This document shows positions 1 to 7,728 of a DNA stretch of 8,491 nt, one piece after another; the first letter of the stretch is position 1, and the number at the start of each line of letters is the position of its first letter. The DNA lies in the NCBI GenBank assembly GCA_964343305.1, contig CAYFJO010000451.1, positions 1-8,491 on the forward strand, in the 5' to 3' direction. The stretch comes from CAYFJO01 sp964343305 (GTDB lineage Bacteria > Planctomycetota > Planctomycetia > Pirellulales > Pirellulaceae). The notes below the pieces were generated by a model. That model was not told the DNA's origin, searched no databases, and saw nothing but the letters and a program-made list of their open reading frames with translations. A program made the position numbers and the translations under genes.

Positions 1-879
1 CGAGGAGCGTGAAACTACGCCATGACCCAAACGACTCTTCGCCGAACAACAGAGCTCGCGAAGCCAAGGTGATCGAAGCGCACGCGAATCCGCCGGCGGT
101 CCCAAATTCAATGTTGATGGCACATTGTATCTACATTGGGGATGAATTGCCAATACTGCCACCGATTTGCCACCAGCAAAAGGGGGAACAGCAGCCATCA
201 ATACAATTCGCTTGCGCGCTCATGACACGCCCGCATTGGTCATCTCGGTGAATCGCGTTCGCGACTCAGCACGTTTTGTCCTGAGCGCGCAAGCGGCCCG
301 ATGCTTCTGCACCCAGACAGTTCGACCTGCGAAGATTTGCGGCGGCCAAAGTGGGACCGCTCAACCGCAATCTCGTGTCATCAATCGGATGACATCTCTA
401 GGAAGAATTGGCCTCGCGGTGGAGTTCGCCGATTGGCTGTCAGCGAGAATGTGTACATGCAACTGTGTATCTTTCCGTCATGCTTTCCAGTTGTGTCGCG
501 AGCAGTCTTGCTGCCAAGGCCTTCGTCGAAGTGGTACAGGGCTAGGGTGTGGTCGCGGACTCAAATCGCTCGTTTGACTGGGGCGGGTTTGCTTTCGAGT
601 GACGAGCGATGTTGGAAATACGGATTTCGTCGATCGTGCCATTCCAAAACATGTGTTTTTCGCCATCTTGTCCAGGACTGGCACGGAGTATCTCGAGTCA
701 GCTTCTGCTCAAGCAATTCGCTGCGATTGGCATGCAACGTGCAAATTCGATGACTTATTGATAATGTTGGCCGACGACACCGTCACAGCGGCCAACGACA
801 CCTCAGCTAAACTCACATCTGAGGCAAAACAAGACGGACGTCGTGCACATTCGCACGGCTCCTTCTCAACATTTTGTTT
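1..879. other. Gene-free left flank, possibly decayed sequence
   Basis: I see no credible gene here. The open frames (the longest are about 136-150 codons, at 167-577 and 301-753 on +) overlap one another, lack ribosome binding sites, and translate to Cys-, Arg- and Ser-rich sequence with no domain, which is what random frames give at this GC content. An ATG at 22 behind GAGGAG opens only a 16-codon frame. The stretch contains one copy of the 64-bp repeat (257-320). It may be degraded sequence from former genes or mobile elements, but no parent gene is recognisable. Confidence 0.55.
257..320 (+). repeat. 64-bp direct repeat, left copy
   Basis: This stretch pairs without gaps with 8221-8284. 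The first 27 bases match at 24 positions and share ACGTTTTGTCCTG. The last 16 match at 14 positions and share TTCTGCACCC. The central 21 bases are much less alike. Weaker similarity seems to continue upstream to about 205, where both copies have TCGCT(T)GCGCGC and later CTCGG. Both copies lie on the same strand and flank the four-gene cluster. On the minus strand the shared segment reads AGGACAAAACG followed by a potential start, so it could be the upstream region of a multicopy gene family. Its identity is unknown. Confidence 0.6.
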
Positions 880-907
880 TTGTACAAGCACAATGTTAAT
901 TAATTGT
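880..907. promoter_or_regulatory. AT-rich palindromic stretch, possible promoter/operator
   Basis: Two small dyads lie close together: TTGTACAA at 880-887, a perfect 8-bp palindrome, and ACAAT (890-894) with ATTGT (903-907) around a GTTAATTA spacer that contributes to a TTAATTAA palindrome. The stretch is distinctly richer in A+T than its surroundings and lies 130-160 bp ahead of the first gene of the cluster. A promoter or regulator-binding site here is an inference; I found no convincing -35/-10 pair with correct spacing. Confidence 0.25.
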
Positions 908-933
908 TCCGACAAAAGTCTCGCTTTAGTGTC

Positions 934-961
934 ATCGCCCCACACGGGCGGTATTCTTTTT
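934..961 (+). terminator. Terminator-like hairpin in the leader of the gene cluster
   Basis: ATCGCCC (934-940), loop CACAC (941-945) and GGGCGGT (946-952) form a 7-bp stem with one T-G wobble and a five-base-pair GC core. ATTCTTTTT follows at once. This is the shape of an intrinsic terminator. It lies about 78 bp before the protease start, so it would either end transcription arriving from upstream or act as an attenuator if the promoter is at the AT-rich stretch near 880-907. The stem is short, so this may be chance. Confidence 0.3.
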
Positions 962-1022
962 GCTGTGAAGGCATCAATCTTGAGTACGATCGGGCGTCGA
1001 ACTGTCTTCGCGATTTATTGTT

Positions 1023-1028
1023 GAGGAG
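1023..1028 (+). promoter_or_regulatory. Ribosome binding site that sets the protease start
   Basis: GAGGAG lies 10 bases before the ATG at 1039. It decides against the upstream in-frame ATG at 904, which would add 45 residues with no signal-peptide character and would put the terminator-like hairpin at 934-961 inside the gene. Confidence 0.65.
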
Positions 1029-1038
1029 AAAAATTGCC

Positions 1039-2616
1039 ATGCAATCTATCACGAGAATTCTGTTAGGTTTGTTCATGTTCGTCGAGAGTGCTGCCTACGC
1101 CCAGCCGTTTGACGAAGTCGCAGAAAGCCTTGGGCTCGTTCCTGATCGCAACGCGTTGCCAGTTTGGACAAATGCCCCAGACAATGCGAAGCGTGAGCTA
1201 GGCAACTTTGTCCGGTCGTCCAATCAAGCGGTCATGATCATTGGAAATCCGCGTGCCGGCCACGGAACCGGTTTTGTCATTTCCAAGGCAAGTCGACTCG
1301 TTGCCACCAATGCGCACGTCGCTGACATCGCACACCACAGCGGAAAAATCGTAGCAATAACGAACGGCACCGCGCAAGTCTACGCCGTCGAAAAAGCGTG
1401 GTATCACCCTGGCGTCAAACGAAAACTGCTCGGCGAACGCTCGCTCGTGATTCGATCAACCGACCCACGTGATGGTCCCGTTGACCCAACGTCACCCGAT
1501 CTAGCCGTTTTGCAACTCGGTGCCGCTGGCCCGGATCTACCGAAGGAAGTGCAATTTGCAGGGCAACGAGATTTGGACGCGTTGTTCGGGCAACCGGTCG
1601 GCTTGATGGGTTATCCTGGACATGACAATCGAACGTGGCCAGCGATCGGCAGCGAAGCGGCCGCCACCTATCACGACGGCGTCGTGAGTCGTTTGACCGA
1701 TTTCAATCTCAATGGCGGTGCCTCACGCGGGACGAAGCAATTTGTTCAATACACGATGTCGACCTGGGGTGGCTTCAGCGGTTCGCCGGTCTTTTTACCT
1801 AGCGGTCGCATCGTCGCAATTCACAACATGGCTCGATACCATCAAGGTACTGCTGGAAACGTCAAATCGATCGCTCATGGCGTTCGCGTCGATTGCCTTT
1901 TCGAACTATTGTATCACCACCGGCTGGACGACAAAGTCGCAATTCCTGTTAATCGTTCGTCGCTCGATATCGCTCGCTGGCTCGAGCCCGATGAGGCGGG
2001 CGATCGGTATCGCAGTGCGATTACACTCGCCGCCGAAGCGAATCGACTAGTCTTTGACCGCAAGTACAAAGACGCAGTAGATAAGGCGAGAGAAGCAACC
2101 AATCTGGCACCCTACTATCCACTTCCGTATCTCATTAAATCCAACGGCTACTTGATGTACGCGTTCGACAATCATCGTCGCATTGCGAAGTCTTTGTCGA
2201 TGAAGCAACTCAGTTACGCTCGTCGCGACGCACTCAAGTACATCCAAATGGCACCAGCCGATCCGGTCGGAGTTCTTCACATGGCGACCGTGATGAATAA
2301 CACGACCTATTTGACCAAGGACAAGGACGAAATGCGCAAAGTGTTGGCCATCGCAAATCGATTGTTGGCCAGTGAAAACCTGAACAATTCCTTTCGAGCT
2401 CGGGTTCACAGCGCGCGCGCGGTCGCATACAGCAATCTCCGCCAAGACAAATCGGCATTGGCCGAACACAACGAGGCACTCCGTCTCGACCCAAATAATC
2501 CCGATCTCTGGGAAACACGCGCCGATTATTGGCGAAACGCCGGCCGCACTTCGTTGTATCAATCGGACATGAAACGAGTCCGCGAGTTACGTAACAGGAT
2601 CCGACAGGGCCAGTAA
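1039..2616 (+). CDS. Secreted trypsin-like serine protease with C-terminal TPR region
   Basis: The predicted protein has 525 residues. It starts with a signal peptide: hydrophobic LLGLFMFV, then the signal-peptidase I motif AYA at 19-21, so it should act in the periplasm or outside the cell. Residues about 60-290 form an S1/HtrA-type trypsin fold with a complete triad: His93 in 'GTGFV...ATNAHVAD', Asp154 in 'SPDLAVLQLG' and Ser247 in 'GGFSGSPVF'. The two-barrel protease usually hydrolyses peptide bonds by serine acylation. The PDZ domain typical of DegP/HtrA is missing; residues about 325-515 are instead helical and TPR-like, clearest at 453-503 ('AEHNEALRLDPNNPDLW'), suggesting partner or substrate docking. 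It is first in a same-strand series of four genes, 41 bp ahead of the next. Protease fold and triad are confident; substrate, and whether it is regulatory or degradative, are unknown. Confidence 0.88.
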   Translation: MQSITRILLGLFMFVESAAYAQPFDEVAESLGLVPDRNALPVWTNAPDNAKRELGNFVRSSNQAVMIIGNPRAGHGTGFVISKASRLVATNAHVADIAHHSGKIVAITNGTAQVYAVEKAWYHPGVKRKLLGERSLVIRSTDPRDGPVDPTSPDLAVLQLGAAGPDLPKEVQFAGQRDLDALFGQPVGLMGYPGHDNRTWPAIGSEAAATYHDGVVSRLTDFNLNGGASRGTKQFVQYTMSTWGGFSGSPVFLPSGRIVAIHNMARYHQGTAGNVKSIAHGVRVDCLFELLYHHRLDDKVAIPVNRSSLDIARWLEPDEAGDRYRSAITLAAEANRLVFDRKYKDAVDKAREATNLAPYYPLPYLIKSNGYLMYAFDNHRRIAKSLSMKQLSYARRDALKYIQMAPADPVGVLHMATVMNNTTYLTKDKDEMRKVLAIANRLLASENLNNSFRARVHSARAVAYSNLRQDKSALAEHNEALRLDPNNPDLWETRADYWRNAGRTSLYQSDMKRVRELRNRIRQGQ

Positions 2617-2657
2617 GCCTGGTTAACTCGAACACAAGTCCTCAGGGAGATACGAAC

Positions 2658-3923
2658 ATGTTTGCCGTCTACTTTGGCCGTACAGGTGCCAGCTCGTTTC
2701 GTACCGTTTCGGGCCTGCTGACCGCCGCAGCCGTCTGTGGGGGAGTGCTGCTGTTGGTCATTTGTGGCAAAGGCCGTGAGCCGGACATTTCGGCGTTAGG
2801 GGGCGACGTGGTCACCCCTACCGAACGCGAAACCAGTCGAAAGGAGTTGGGGTCTTATGCCCATCTCGAAGGAACTTGGCGCGGAACCATTACCAAAGGA
2901 GAAAAGGGGCTTACCCTTACCCTGAAGCTGCGACTGAAACCCTCGGGTGGTGGCGTCATTGGAGAATTCGAGATTCTCGCTGTCGCAGACCGAGGCGTTG
3001 AAAAGGGCAGGCGAGGAATTGTTCGGCCGACATGGTCCCACGGCAAATTGACGTTCCTGGTTCCCGTCGGAGATGCAGCAGGTGATGGTGACAACATGTC
3101 GTTCGAGCTGCAGTTTCGAGACGACCGACTAGTCGGCACCGCAAGTGAAATAGAAGAAGGTAGCGCGCGTTTTCCCGTGGTACTCAGCAAATCCACCAGA
3201 CTCATCTGGCTCTGCGAGATCGTCGAACGGAACGTGGATACGTTTTCACGCCCCCTCTCCGATTTTCGCCCGTCAATCGAGGAGCCGCCTTTCTCGCTGG
3301 TCGATGGTGAGATTGTTCTCCAGAGCGATGCAGCGGGAGAAACTGACGAAGCCAAGCTGGATTCCTGGAACTTGAAGCTGGCCGAACGTGGCACGCCGCT
3401 ATCGCAATGTCGGGCTCTGGTCATCTACACCAGACGCTACGCCGGCACCGGTCGGGAAGGTCTGCAAAAGTCATACATCGCCTATCCAGACTTGCCACTC
3501 ACGGTCGAAATTCCCAAGCCTCCTTTCTTGAATCAATCTGAATGGGTGTATGATCGGGCACGAGAGCCCGTGGCATTTTGGGCAGCAATACAACAGATTC
3601 GTGGAGTGGGCCTTCCGGCGTACCAGATCCAGTTCGCGGAACGGCCGGGGAACAAAGTTGAAGTCCGATTGGGCGAAATGGCCAAGGGCCTAGAGGCTGG
3701 GACCGTGGCACCGATGTCCAGGGTGGAATCCACCATCGAAGTGACGGAAACGGCGATACCATCGGAGGCCGTGGAGTACATTAATGTTTCACGCCCTCAA
3801 CTTCCGCAAGATTTCCTGCCAGCACAGAATCACGGCGATATCACATTCACTACGGAAGTGCTCGTCTGGTTCCATGGGGTGTTACCAGAAGCCGAAGCCA
3901 GTATTGAAAGGGAGAAGCCATGA
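2658..3923 (+). CDS. Membrane-anchored protein with lipocalin-like barrel domain
   Basis: The protein has 421 residues. AGGGAG at 2644-2649 supports the ATG. Residues about 17-36 are a hydrophobic segment (LLTAAAVCGGVLLLVIC), which reads as an uncleaved anchor or signal peptide. Neither Cys has a Gly, Ala or Ser before it, so it is not a standard lipoprotein. Residues 70-178 begin 'LEGTWRGTI' and alternate short beta strands and turns, as in the lipocalin-like or secreted beta-barrel domains often fused to planctomycete proteins; such barrels bind small hydrophobic molecules or serve as adaptors. Residues 185-421 match no family I recognise and are beta-rich with conserved-looking aromatics. 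The stop overlaps the metallopeptidase start (ATGA), so the two are probably translated together and may form a complex; the role as partner, inhibitor or anchor is inference. Confidence 0.8.
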   Translation: MFAVYFGRTGASSFRTVSGLLTAAAVCGGVLLLVICGKGREPDISALGGDVVTPTERETSRKELGSYAHLEGTWRGTITKGEKGLTLTLKLRLKPSGGGVIGEFEILAVADRGVEKGRRGIVRPTWSHGKLTFLVPVGDAAGDGDNMSFELQFRDDRLVGTASEIEEGSARFPVVLSKSTRLIWLCEIVERNVDTFSRPLSDFRPSIEEPPFSLVDGEIVLQSDAAGETDEAKLDSWNLKLAERGTPLSQCRALVIYTRRYAGTGREGLQKSYIAYPDLPLTVEIPKPPFLNQSEWVYDRAREPVAFWAAIQQIRGVGLPAYQIQFAERPGNKVEVRLGEMAKGLEAGTVAPMSRVESTIEVTETAIPSEAVEYINVSRPQLPQDFLPAQNHGDITFTTEVLVWFHGVLPEAEASIEREKP

Positions 3924-6505
3924 AATTTCGCCTCCTATTGATTCTGTTGCTGCTGGTCGTCGCCGAAGATCTATCGCGGTCAAATACGCGGGTAATGGCT
4001 GCGGACCTCCGACTATTCGAAACTCAACATTTCGTAATTGGCGGACAGCCAGAGCAACTCGACAAATACGGCATCATCGAGCGGGATTTCCGGGAATGCG
4101 GGGGTTGGCTCGAGACGTCGTACCGGGTGATCGTCACCGACTTGAAGTTTCGGGAGCCCTGGGGCTTTCGGGCAAATGGAAGGCTGCTCGTCAAGTTGGA
4201 GGACTTCGGAGAGTCGTCGGAGCGCGACAAGGTTTATGCCGAAACCAATCTCATGAGCGGCGTGATCAGCTTGAACCTCCGCTTCTTCCGCGCGAGCAAC
4301 CCGTTACCGCAACGAAGGACGCAGCGCGTGATGCAGGGGACCGTGGCGCATGAACTTTTCCATTTGGTGCAATTGGCCTACGACCCGCAAGAGGAGAGTT
4401 GGCTGAGAGAAGGAACAGCGAATTGGGTGGCGGCTCAGGTCTTTCCCGATAATCACGACATTGTTGATGGGGAATGGTGGTTCCTTCGTTTTACGCAGCT
4501 CTCGCTGCACCATCCCAGGAAGCTGGCAGATGACGATACGGACTATTGGAGAAGGGGACGCGGATACGGCACTTCTCTCTTCTTTCGCTATTTGACCAAG
4601 CACCATGACAAGGATCTGGTCCGCCGAATCTGGGAGTACTGTGCGGCACACGAGGGGCCCAATGCGATGGATGCCATCGTACGCGTCTTGGCGGGCGATA
4701 CTCCCGGGCCGCCTACGTTTGTTGGAAAAGGGGCGCCGATCATTGGCGTGAAAACGGGTAGTCCAGCCGTCGACGCTGGGCTGCAAGCTGGAGATGTAAT
4801 CGTCACCTATAACGGGCTACCCATCGACAGCCCCGAGGGACTGCTCAAGCAGATCCGGAAAGGGGTGCAGGATCAATGGGTAAACCTGACCGTAAGGCGT
4901 GACCAGCAGGTTCTCCTCCTTCTAACGCAACTGGTCGAGCGGGACTCACCAACACGCGGGACCGTAGGATATCTGGGCCTGAAGGTAGATCGTTCCGCCA
5001 GCAATCCCAGCGCGATTTCCGACATCGACATCTCCGCTCGGCCTGCGGTGAAAGCTTTCGACAGTAACGCACCGGCAGACACGCAGGCCTTTCGTCGCCT
5101 CCACGACCGGTTTGCCGTTGGCTGCGTCCTCATGGGTCAAGCGTCTCCAGCGTGTCTGCTCCCCGATGTGGACCAGTTTGAGAAACAGAGGCAGGACCCG
5201 ACCAGGGGACTAGCCGGCTTGTACGACCGCGGTCGCATCACGAACCTGACAGACGCCTGGAATCGATTCTACACGGGTCGGTTTCGCGGCCCTGATTCGT
5301 CCTCCTTACAGTTCGCATTCGCGTCCTCGACGCCGCCGGACCAGGAAGCGGACGGCTCAATCGGTGGTGTTGGAGCGCGATGCTTTCAGCTTCCCACAGT
5401 GGCGGGACTGGCCCCCAATACGCCCCTGCAAGTTCTCGTGGAGGGCGCTGAGCATGAGGTTTCCCTGCAAGGCTTGATCCGGCGCGATCCTTCAGCCCCC
5501 TGGGAAGTCATTGAGGGGAGCCCGGAACCGAACGGCGGGCGTCAGCGTCTGCACATCCCGCGAGTCGACCGCGCGACACAGGAAATCTACATCCTGCTCA
5601 CTCGCTACGCCGATAGCTACGAGGGAAAGGTCTATCCCATCCAGATCGCAATGGCCAACCCGCCAGTCCTGGCCGAGTTGTCCATCCAGCAAGGAAACAG
5701 GATCGTTTATCACGAGATCTGGAAAGAAGCCCGCGACGCCGACGGCCGGCCCACCGGTCGGGCCAGGGAAACCGTGGAAAAAGGGCCCGTGGACCGGTCC
5801 GTCGGCAACACACGCATTCAGTTGACTTTCTCACAGCCCGTGAATGAAATTCCCTCTCAGCCTATCTGCACGGTCGATGGCGCGGTAGACGTCGACCTGA
5901 AATCCACAGACGGTGGCACGACGTGGCAAGGTGACTTGCCGGTACGCTTGCTGGGACCAGGCGATTCGCACCGCGTATTAGTCAACGCCCAGGCACATCC
6001 TGTGGGAACGAAGGCCGTCATGCCGCTCGACGAAGACCCAGGTACCATCGCAGTGATTGCGAACAACGGCTGGAGTGACTACGAGCACAAGGGCCGAGGC
6101 CAAACTGTCGATTTCACGACGTCCGAAGGCAAACCGGTTGAGGCTGACAAGATTGTTGGCAAATGGTGGGGTATTGGCGGGCCCCTGGCACTTGCCCTGT
6201 ATAAGAAAAACGGTGGAGGCAAGTACGTGTACGATCGGAAGAAGCAACGAGACTTCCTCGGGGTTGATCCGGGACCATTAAGTTACGTGGTGATTGCGAA
6301 GTCGGTAGGCGGCTATCGAGCAACGATGTCCGGTGGTTCCGTTTGGTCACTGAAGTCTACCGGGAAGATGGACGATGGCAAGCTAACCTACGAGGCCAAA
6401 AGGGGAGCGCTCCGCGAGGGTGTGTTCTTGCAGGCGGACGGATCATATTTTAGTTTTGGCCAGGGGTTTTTCTTGCCGGACGACAAAGTCACTTACGTCG
6501 AGTGA
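3920..6505 (+). CDS. Secreted HExxH metallopeptidase with PDZ and lipocalin-like domains
   Basis: The protein has 861 residues. AAAGGGAG at 3907-3914 precedes the start, which overlaps the previous stop by 4 bp. A signal peptide (RLLLILLLLVVA) precedes a likely cleavage site near VMAA (25-28). Residues about 30-260 form the peptidase domain: the zinc motif HELFH at 144-148 (zinc ligands His144, His148; catalytic Glu145) and 'WLREGTANWV' with Glu164 as the likely third ligand, the spacing seen in gluzincin 'peptidase MA-like' proteins. A PDZ domain follows at about 265-340, with 'GSPAVDAGLQAGDVIVTYNG' (280-299), which usually binds C-terminal tails or exposed peptides. Residues about 455-735 look like two beta-sandwich domains; 630-675 resembles an Ig-like fold ('RIQLTFSQPVN'). 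Residues 745-861 start 'IVGKWWGI', another lipocalin-like GxW barrel, recalling the neighbour's domain. Metal-dependent proteolysis outside the cytoplasm is well supported; the substrate is unknown. Confidence 0.85.
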   Translation: MKFRLLLILLLLVVAEDLSRSNTRVMAADLRLFETQHFVIGGQPEQLDKYGIIERDFRECGGWLETSYRVIVTDLKFREPWGFRANGRLLVKLEDFGESSERDKVYAETNLMSGVISLNLRFFRASNPLPQRRTQRVMQGTVAHELFHLVQLAYDPQEESWLREGTANWVAAQVFPDNHDIVDGEWWFLRFTQLSLHHPRKLADDDTDYWRRGRGYGTSLFFRYLTKHHDKDLVRRIWEYCAAHEGPNAMDAIVRVLAGDTPGPPTFVGKGAPIIGVKTGSPAVDAGLQAGDVIVTYNGLPIDSPEGLLKQIRKGVQDQWVNLTVRRDQQVLLLLTQLVERDSPTRGTVGYLGLKVDRSASNPSAISDIDISARPAVKAFDSNAPADTQAFRRLHDRFAVGCVLMGQASPACLLPDVDQFEKQRQDPTRGLAGLYDRGRITNLTDAWNRFYTGRFRGPDSSSLQFAFASSTPPDQEADGSIGGVGARCFQLPTVAGLAPNTPLQVLVEGAEHEVSLQGLIRRDPSAPWEVIEGSPEPNGGRQRLHIPRVDRATQEIYILLTRYADSYEGKVYPIQIAMANPPVLAELSIQQGNRIVYHEIWKEARDADGRPTGRARETVEKGPVDRSVGNTRIQLTFSQPVNEIPSQPICTVDGAVDVDLKSTDGGTTWQGDLPVRLLGPGDSHRVLVNAQAHPVGTKAVMPLDEDPGTIAVIANNGWSDYEHKGRGQTVDFTTSEGKPVEADKIVGKWWGIGGPLALALYKKNGGGKYVYDRKKQRDFLGVDPGPLSYVVIAKSVGGYRATMSGGSVWSLKSTGKMDDGKLTYEAKRGALREGVFLQADGSYFSFGQGFFLPDDKVTYVE

Positions 6506-6631
6506 CAGAACGTTGAGGAAGCAGATTTGTTGAGACTCATCAATGGAAAGTTTGATCACCCAGCAAACGTATGGTTGTTGCTGTTTGCTGCTCATGCTGG
6601 GCACGCTACTCACCAGTCCCCCTCAATCTCT

Positions 6632-6637
6632 GGAGAG
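6632..6637 (+). promoter_or_regulatory. Ribosome binding site that sets the start of the TPR gene
   Basis: GGAGAG lies 5 bases before the ATG at 6643. It favours that start over the in-frame ATG at 6571, which would put 24 residues (MVVAVCCSCWARYSP...) ahead of a good signal peptide and has no Shine-Dalgarno sequence of its own. Confidence 0.6.
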
Positions 6638-6642
6638 AATCC

Positions 6643-7728
6643 ATGAAACAAACGTTGTGGCTCATCGGCTTTGGTGCCGCCTTCATGCATGCTGCAGCTC
6701 ATGATGGGGAAGCAGACGTACGGCCTTTCACATTCCGCGGCCTCACGCCCGGGGAAACCACGAAAGAATCGCTTTTGAATGATCTGTCGTGGGGAAAGCC
6801 ATCCGTCCAAACTGCTACAAGAACTGGGATTGAGTTTTTGTCGTATGAGGTGTCCGGCTATCAAAATGTGGTGATCGCCCTGCGCAATGGTGTCGTGCAA
6901 ACTATCGATGTGACCTTACCGAAAGGTGTTTCCGTCAGAAAAGCCGAGCAAGTTTTTCGGCTGGGAGAGTTCCTTGATGAGCATCAACTTCCCCCAGGCG
7001 CACTCATCGGAGGTCCGCTCAGCGACAAATGGTATGCACGGCGCTACACCGTCGGCAGCGTCGTGCTGTTCGTCGACACGACAGGGCCGGATGCCATGGT
7101 CGAACTGATGAGGTTCTACGGACCTTTCGACTCGGAGGCCGATCGGGCTTTCCGGGGCGGGAAAGATGCGCTGAAACAAGGCGACCTCGACACCGCTGTT
7201 GAGGCGTTCAACGAAGCGATCCGGCGAGAGCCCTTGTTTGCTTGGGCCTACAAGGAGCGTGGCGATGCTTACCTCCGCCAGGGCAAGCTCGCCGCCAAGG
7301 CGGAATACGAACAGGCACTTGAGATAGACCCTACGTACGCGCAAGCGCACGTTCACTTGGGCAACTTCCATCACCAGGTGAAGGAATATCAAGCTGCCCT
7401 GGACCAATATGAATTGGCACTTCGATTTGATGCGGAAAACGCGGATGCTCACAATTCGATCGCATGGCTTCGCGCGACCTGCCCGTTGGACGAACTCCGA
7501 AACGGCGAGATCGCACAGCGGAACGCACAACGAGCCTGCGAGCTAACCGACTGGAAAGTCTTCTACACCCTCGACACGCTCGCCGCCGCCTACGCAGAGC
7601 AAGGGAGTTTTGAAAAAGCAAAAGAATGGATCAAGCGGGCGTTGTTGCTGGCACCCGAAAACAAGCGAGTTCTCCTTCAAGAGCAGCTCGACTCGTATGA
7701 GCGCGGCAAGGCCCTACGTCGACACTGA
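6643..7728 (+). CDS. Exported TPR protein with BamE/SmpA-like N-terminal domain
   Basis: The protein has 361 residues. A short signal peptide (MKQTLWLIGFGAAFMHAAA) targets it outside the cytoplasm. Residues about 27-160 ('FRGLTPGETTKESLLNDL...GKP' followed by strands 'EFLSYEV', 'NVVIALRNGVVQTIDV') resemble the SmpA/OmlA/BamE-type domain, where a 'G.tpG.t..ev...lG.P' start precedes a small alpha/beta fold; I am only moderately sure. Residues 166-339 are TPRs: clear units at about 166-199, 200-233 (one residue short between helices) and 234-267, then the planctomycete module 'IAWLRATCPLDELRNGE' with 'RACELTDWK' and 'LDTLAAAYAEQGSFEKA'. TPRs dock other proteins. It follows the metallopeptidase by 137 bp without a visible terminator, so it may be co-transcribed and could scaffold the neighbouring proteases, but this is inference. 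Confidence 0.85.
   Translation: MKQTLWLIGFGAAFMHAAAHDGEADVRPFTFRGLTPGETTKESLLNDLSWGKPSVQTATRTGIEFLSYEVSGYQNVVIALRNGVVQTIDVTLPKGVSVRKAEQVFRLGEFLDEHQLPPGALIGGPLSDKWYARRYTVGSVVLFVDTTGPDAMVELMRFYGPFDSEADRAFRGGKDALKQGDLDTAVEAFNEAIRREPLFAWAYKERGDAYLRQGKLAAKAEYEQALEIDPTYAQAHVHLGNFHHQVKEYQAALDQYELALRFDAENADAHNSIAWLRATCPLDELRNGEIAQRNAQRACELTDWKVFYTLDTLAAAYAEQGSFEKAKEWIKRALLLAPENKRVLLQEQLDSYERGKALRRH

Noticed and set aside
167..753. Overlapping + strand open frames of 136 and 150 codons in the left flank
   Set aside because: They overlap in different frames, have no ribosome binding sites, and read as Cys/Arg/Ser-rich sequence without domains.
904..1038. N-terminal extension of the serine protease from ATG 904
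   Set aside because: The 45 extra residues lack signal-peptide character, would hide the signal peptide at MQSITRILLG, and would overlap the hairpin at 934-961. The ATG at 1039 has a good ribosome binding site.
2047..2635. Long minus-strand frames opposite the protease gene
   Set aside because: They are shadows of a well-supported + strand gene with TPR motifs and have no protein character of their own.
2658..2771. Lipoprotein signal in the barrel protein (Cys27 or Cys36)
   Set aside because: The residue before each Cys is Val or Ile rather than Gly, Ala or Ser, so the lipobox is not met; a membrane anchor fits better.
6571..6642. Upstream in-frame ATG for the last TPR gene
   Set aside because: There is no ribosome binding site, and it would add a Cys/Trp-rich stretch ahead of a normal signal peptide; ATG 6643 with GGAGAG is better.
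6543..6704. 53-codon + strand ORF with a hydrophobic CLLLMLGTLL stretch between the metallopeptidase and TPR genes
   Set aside because: It overlaps the start of the TPR gene by about 60 bases, and the nearest GAGGAA (6515-6520) is over 20 bases from its ATG. The hydrophobic run is probably chance, though a leader peptide is not excluded.
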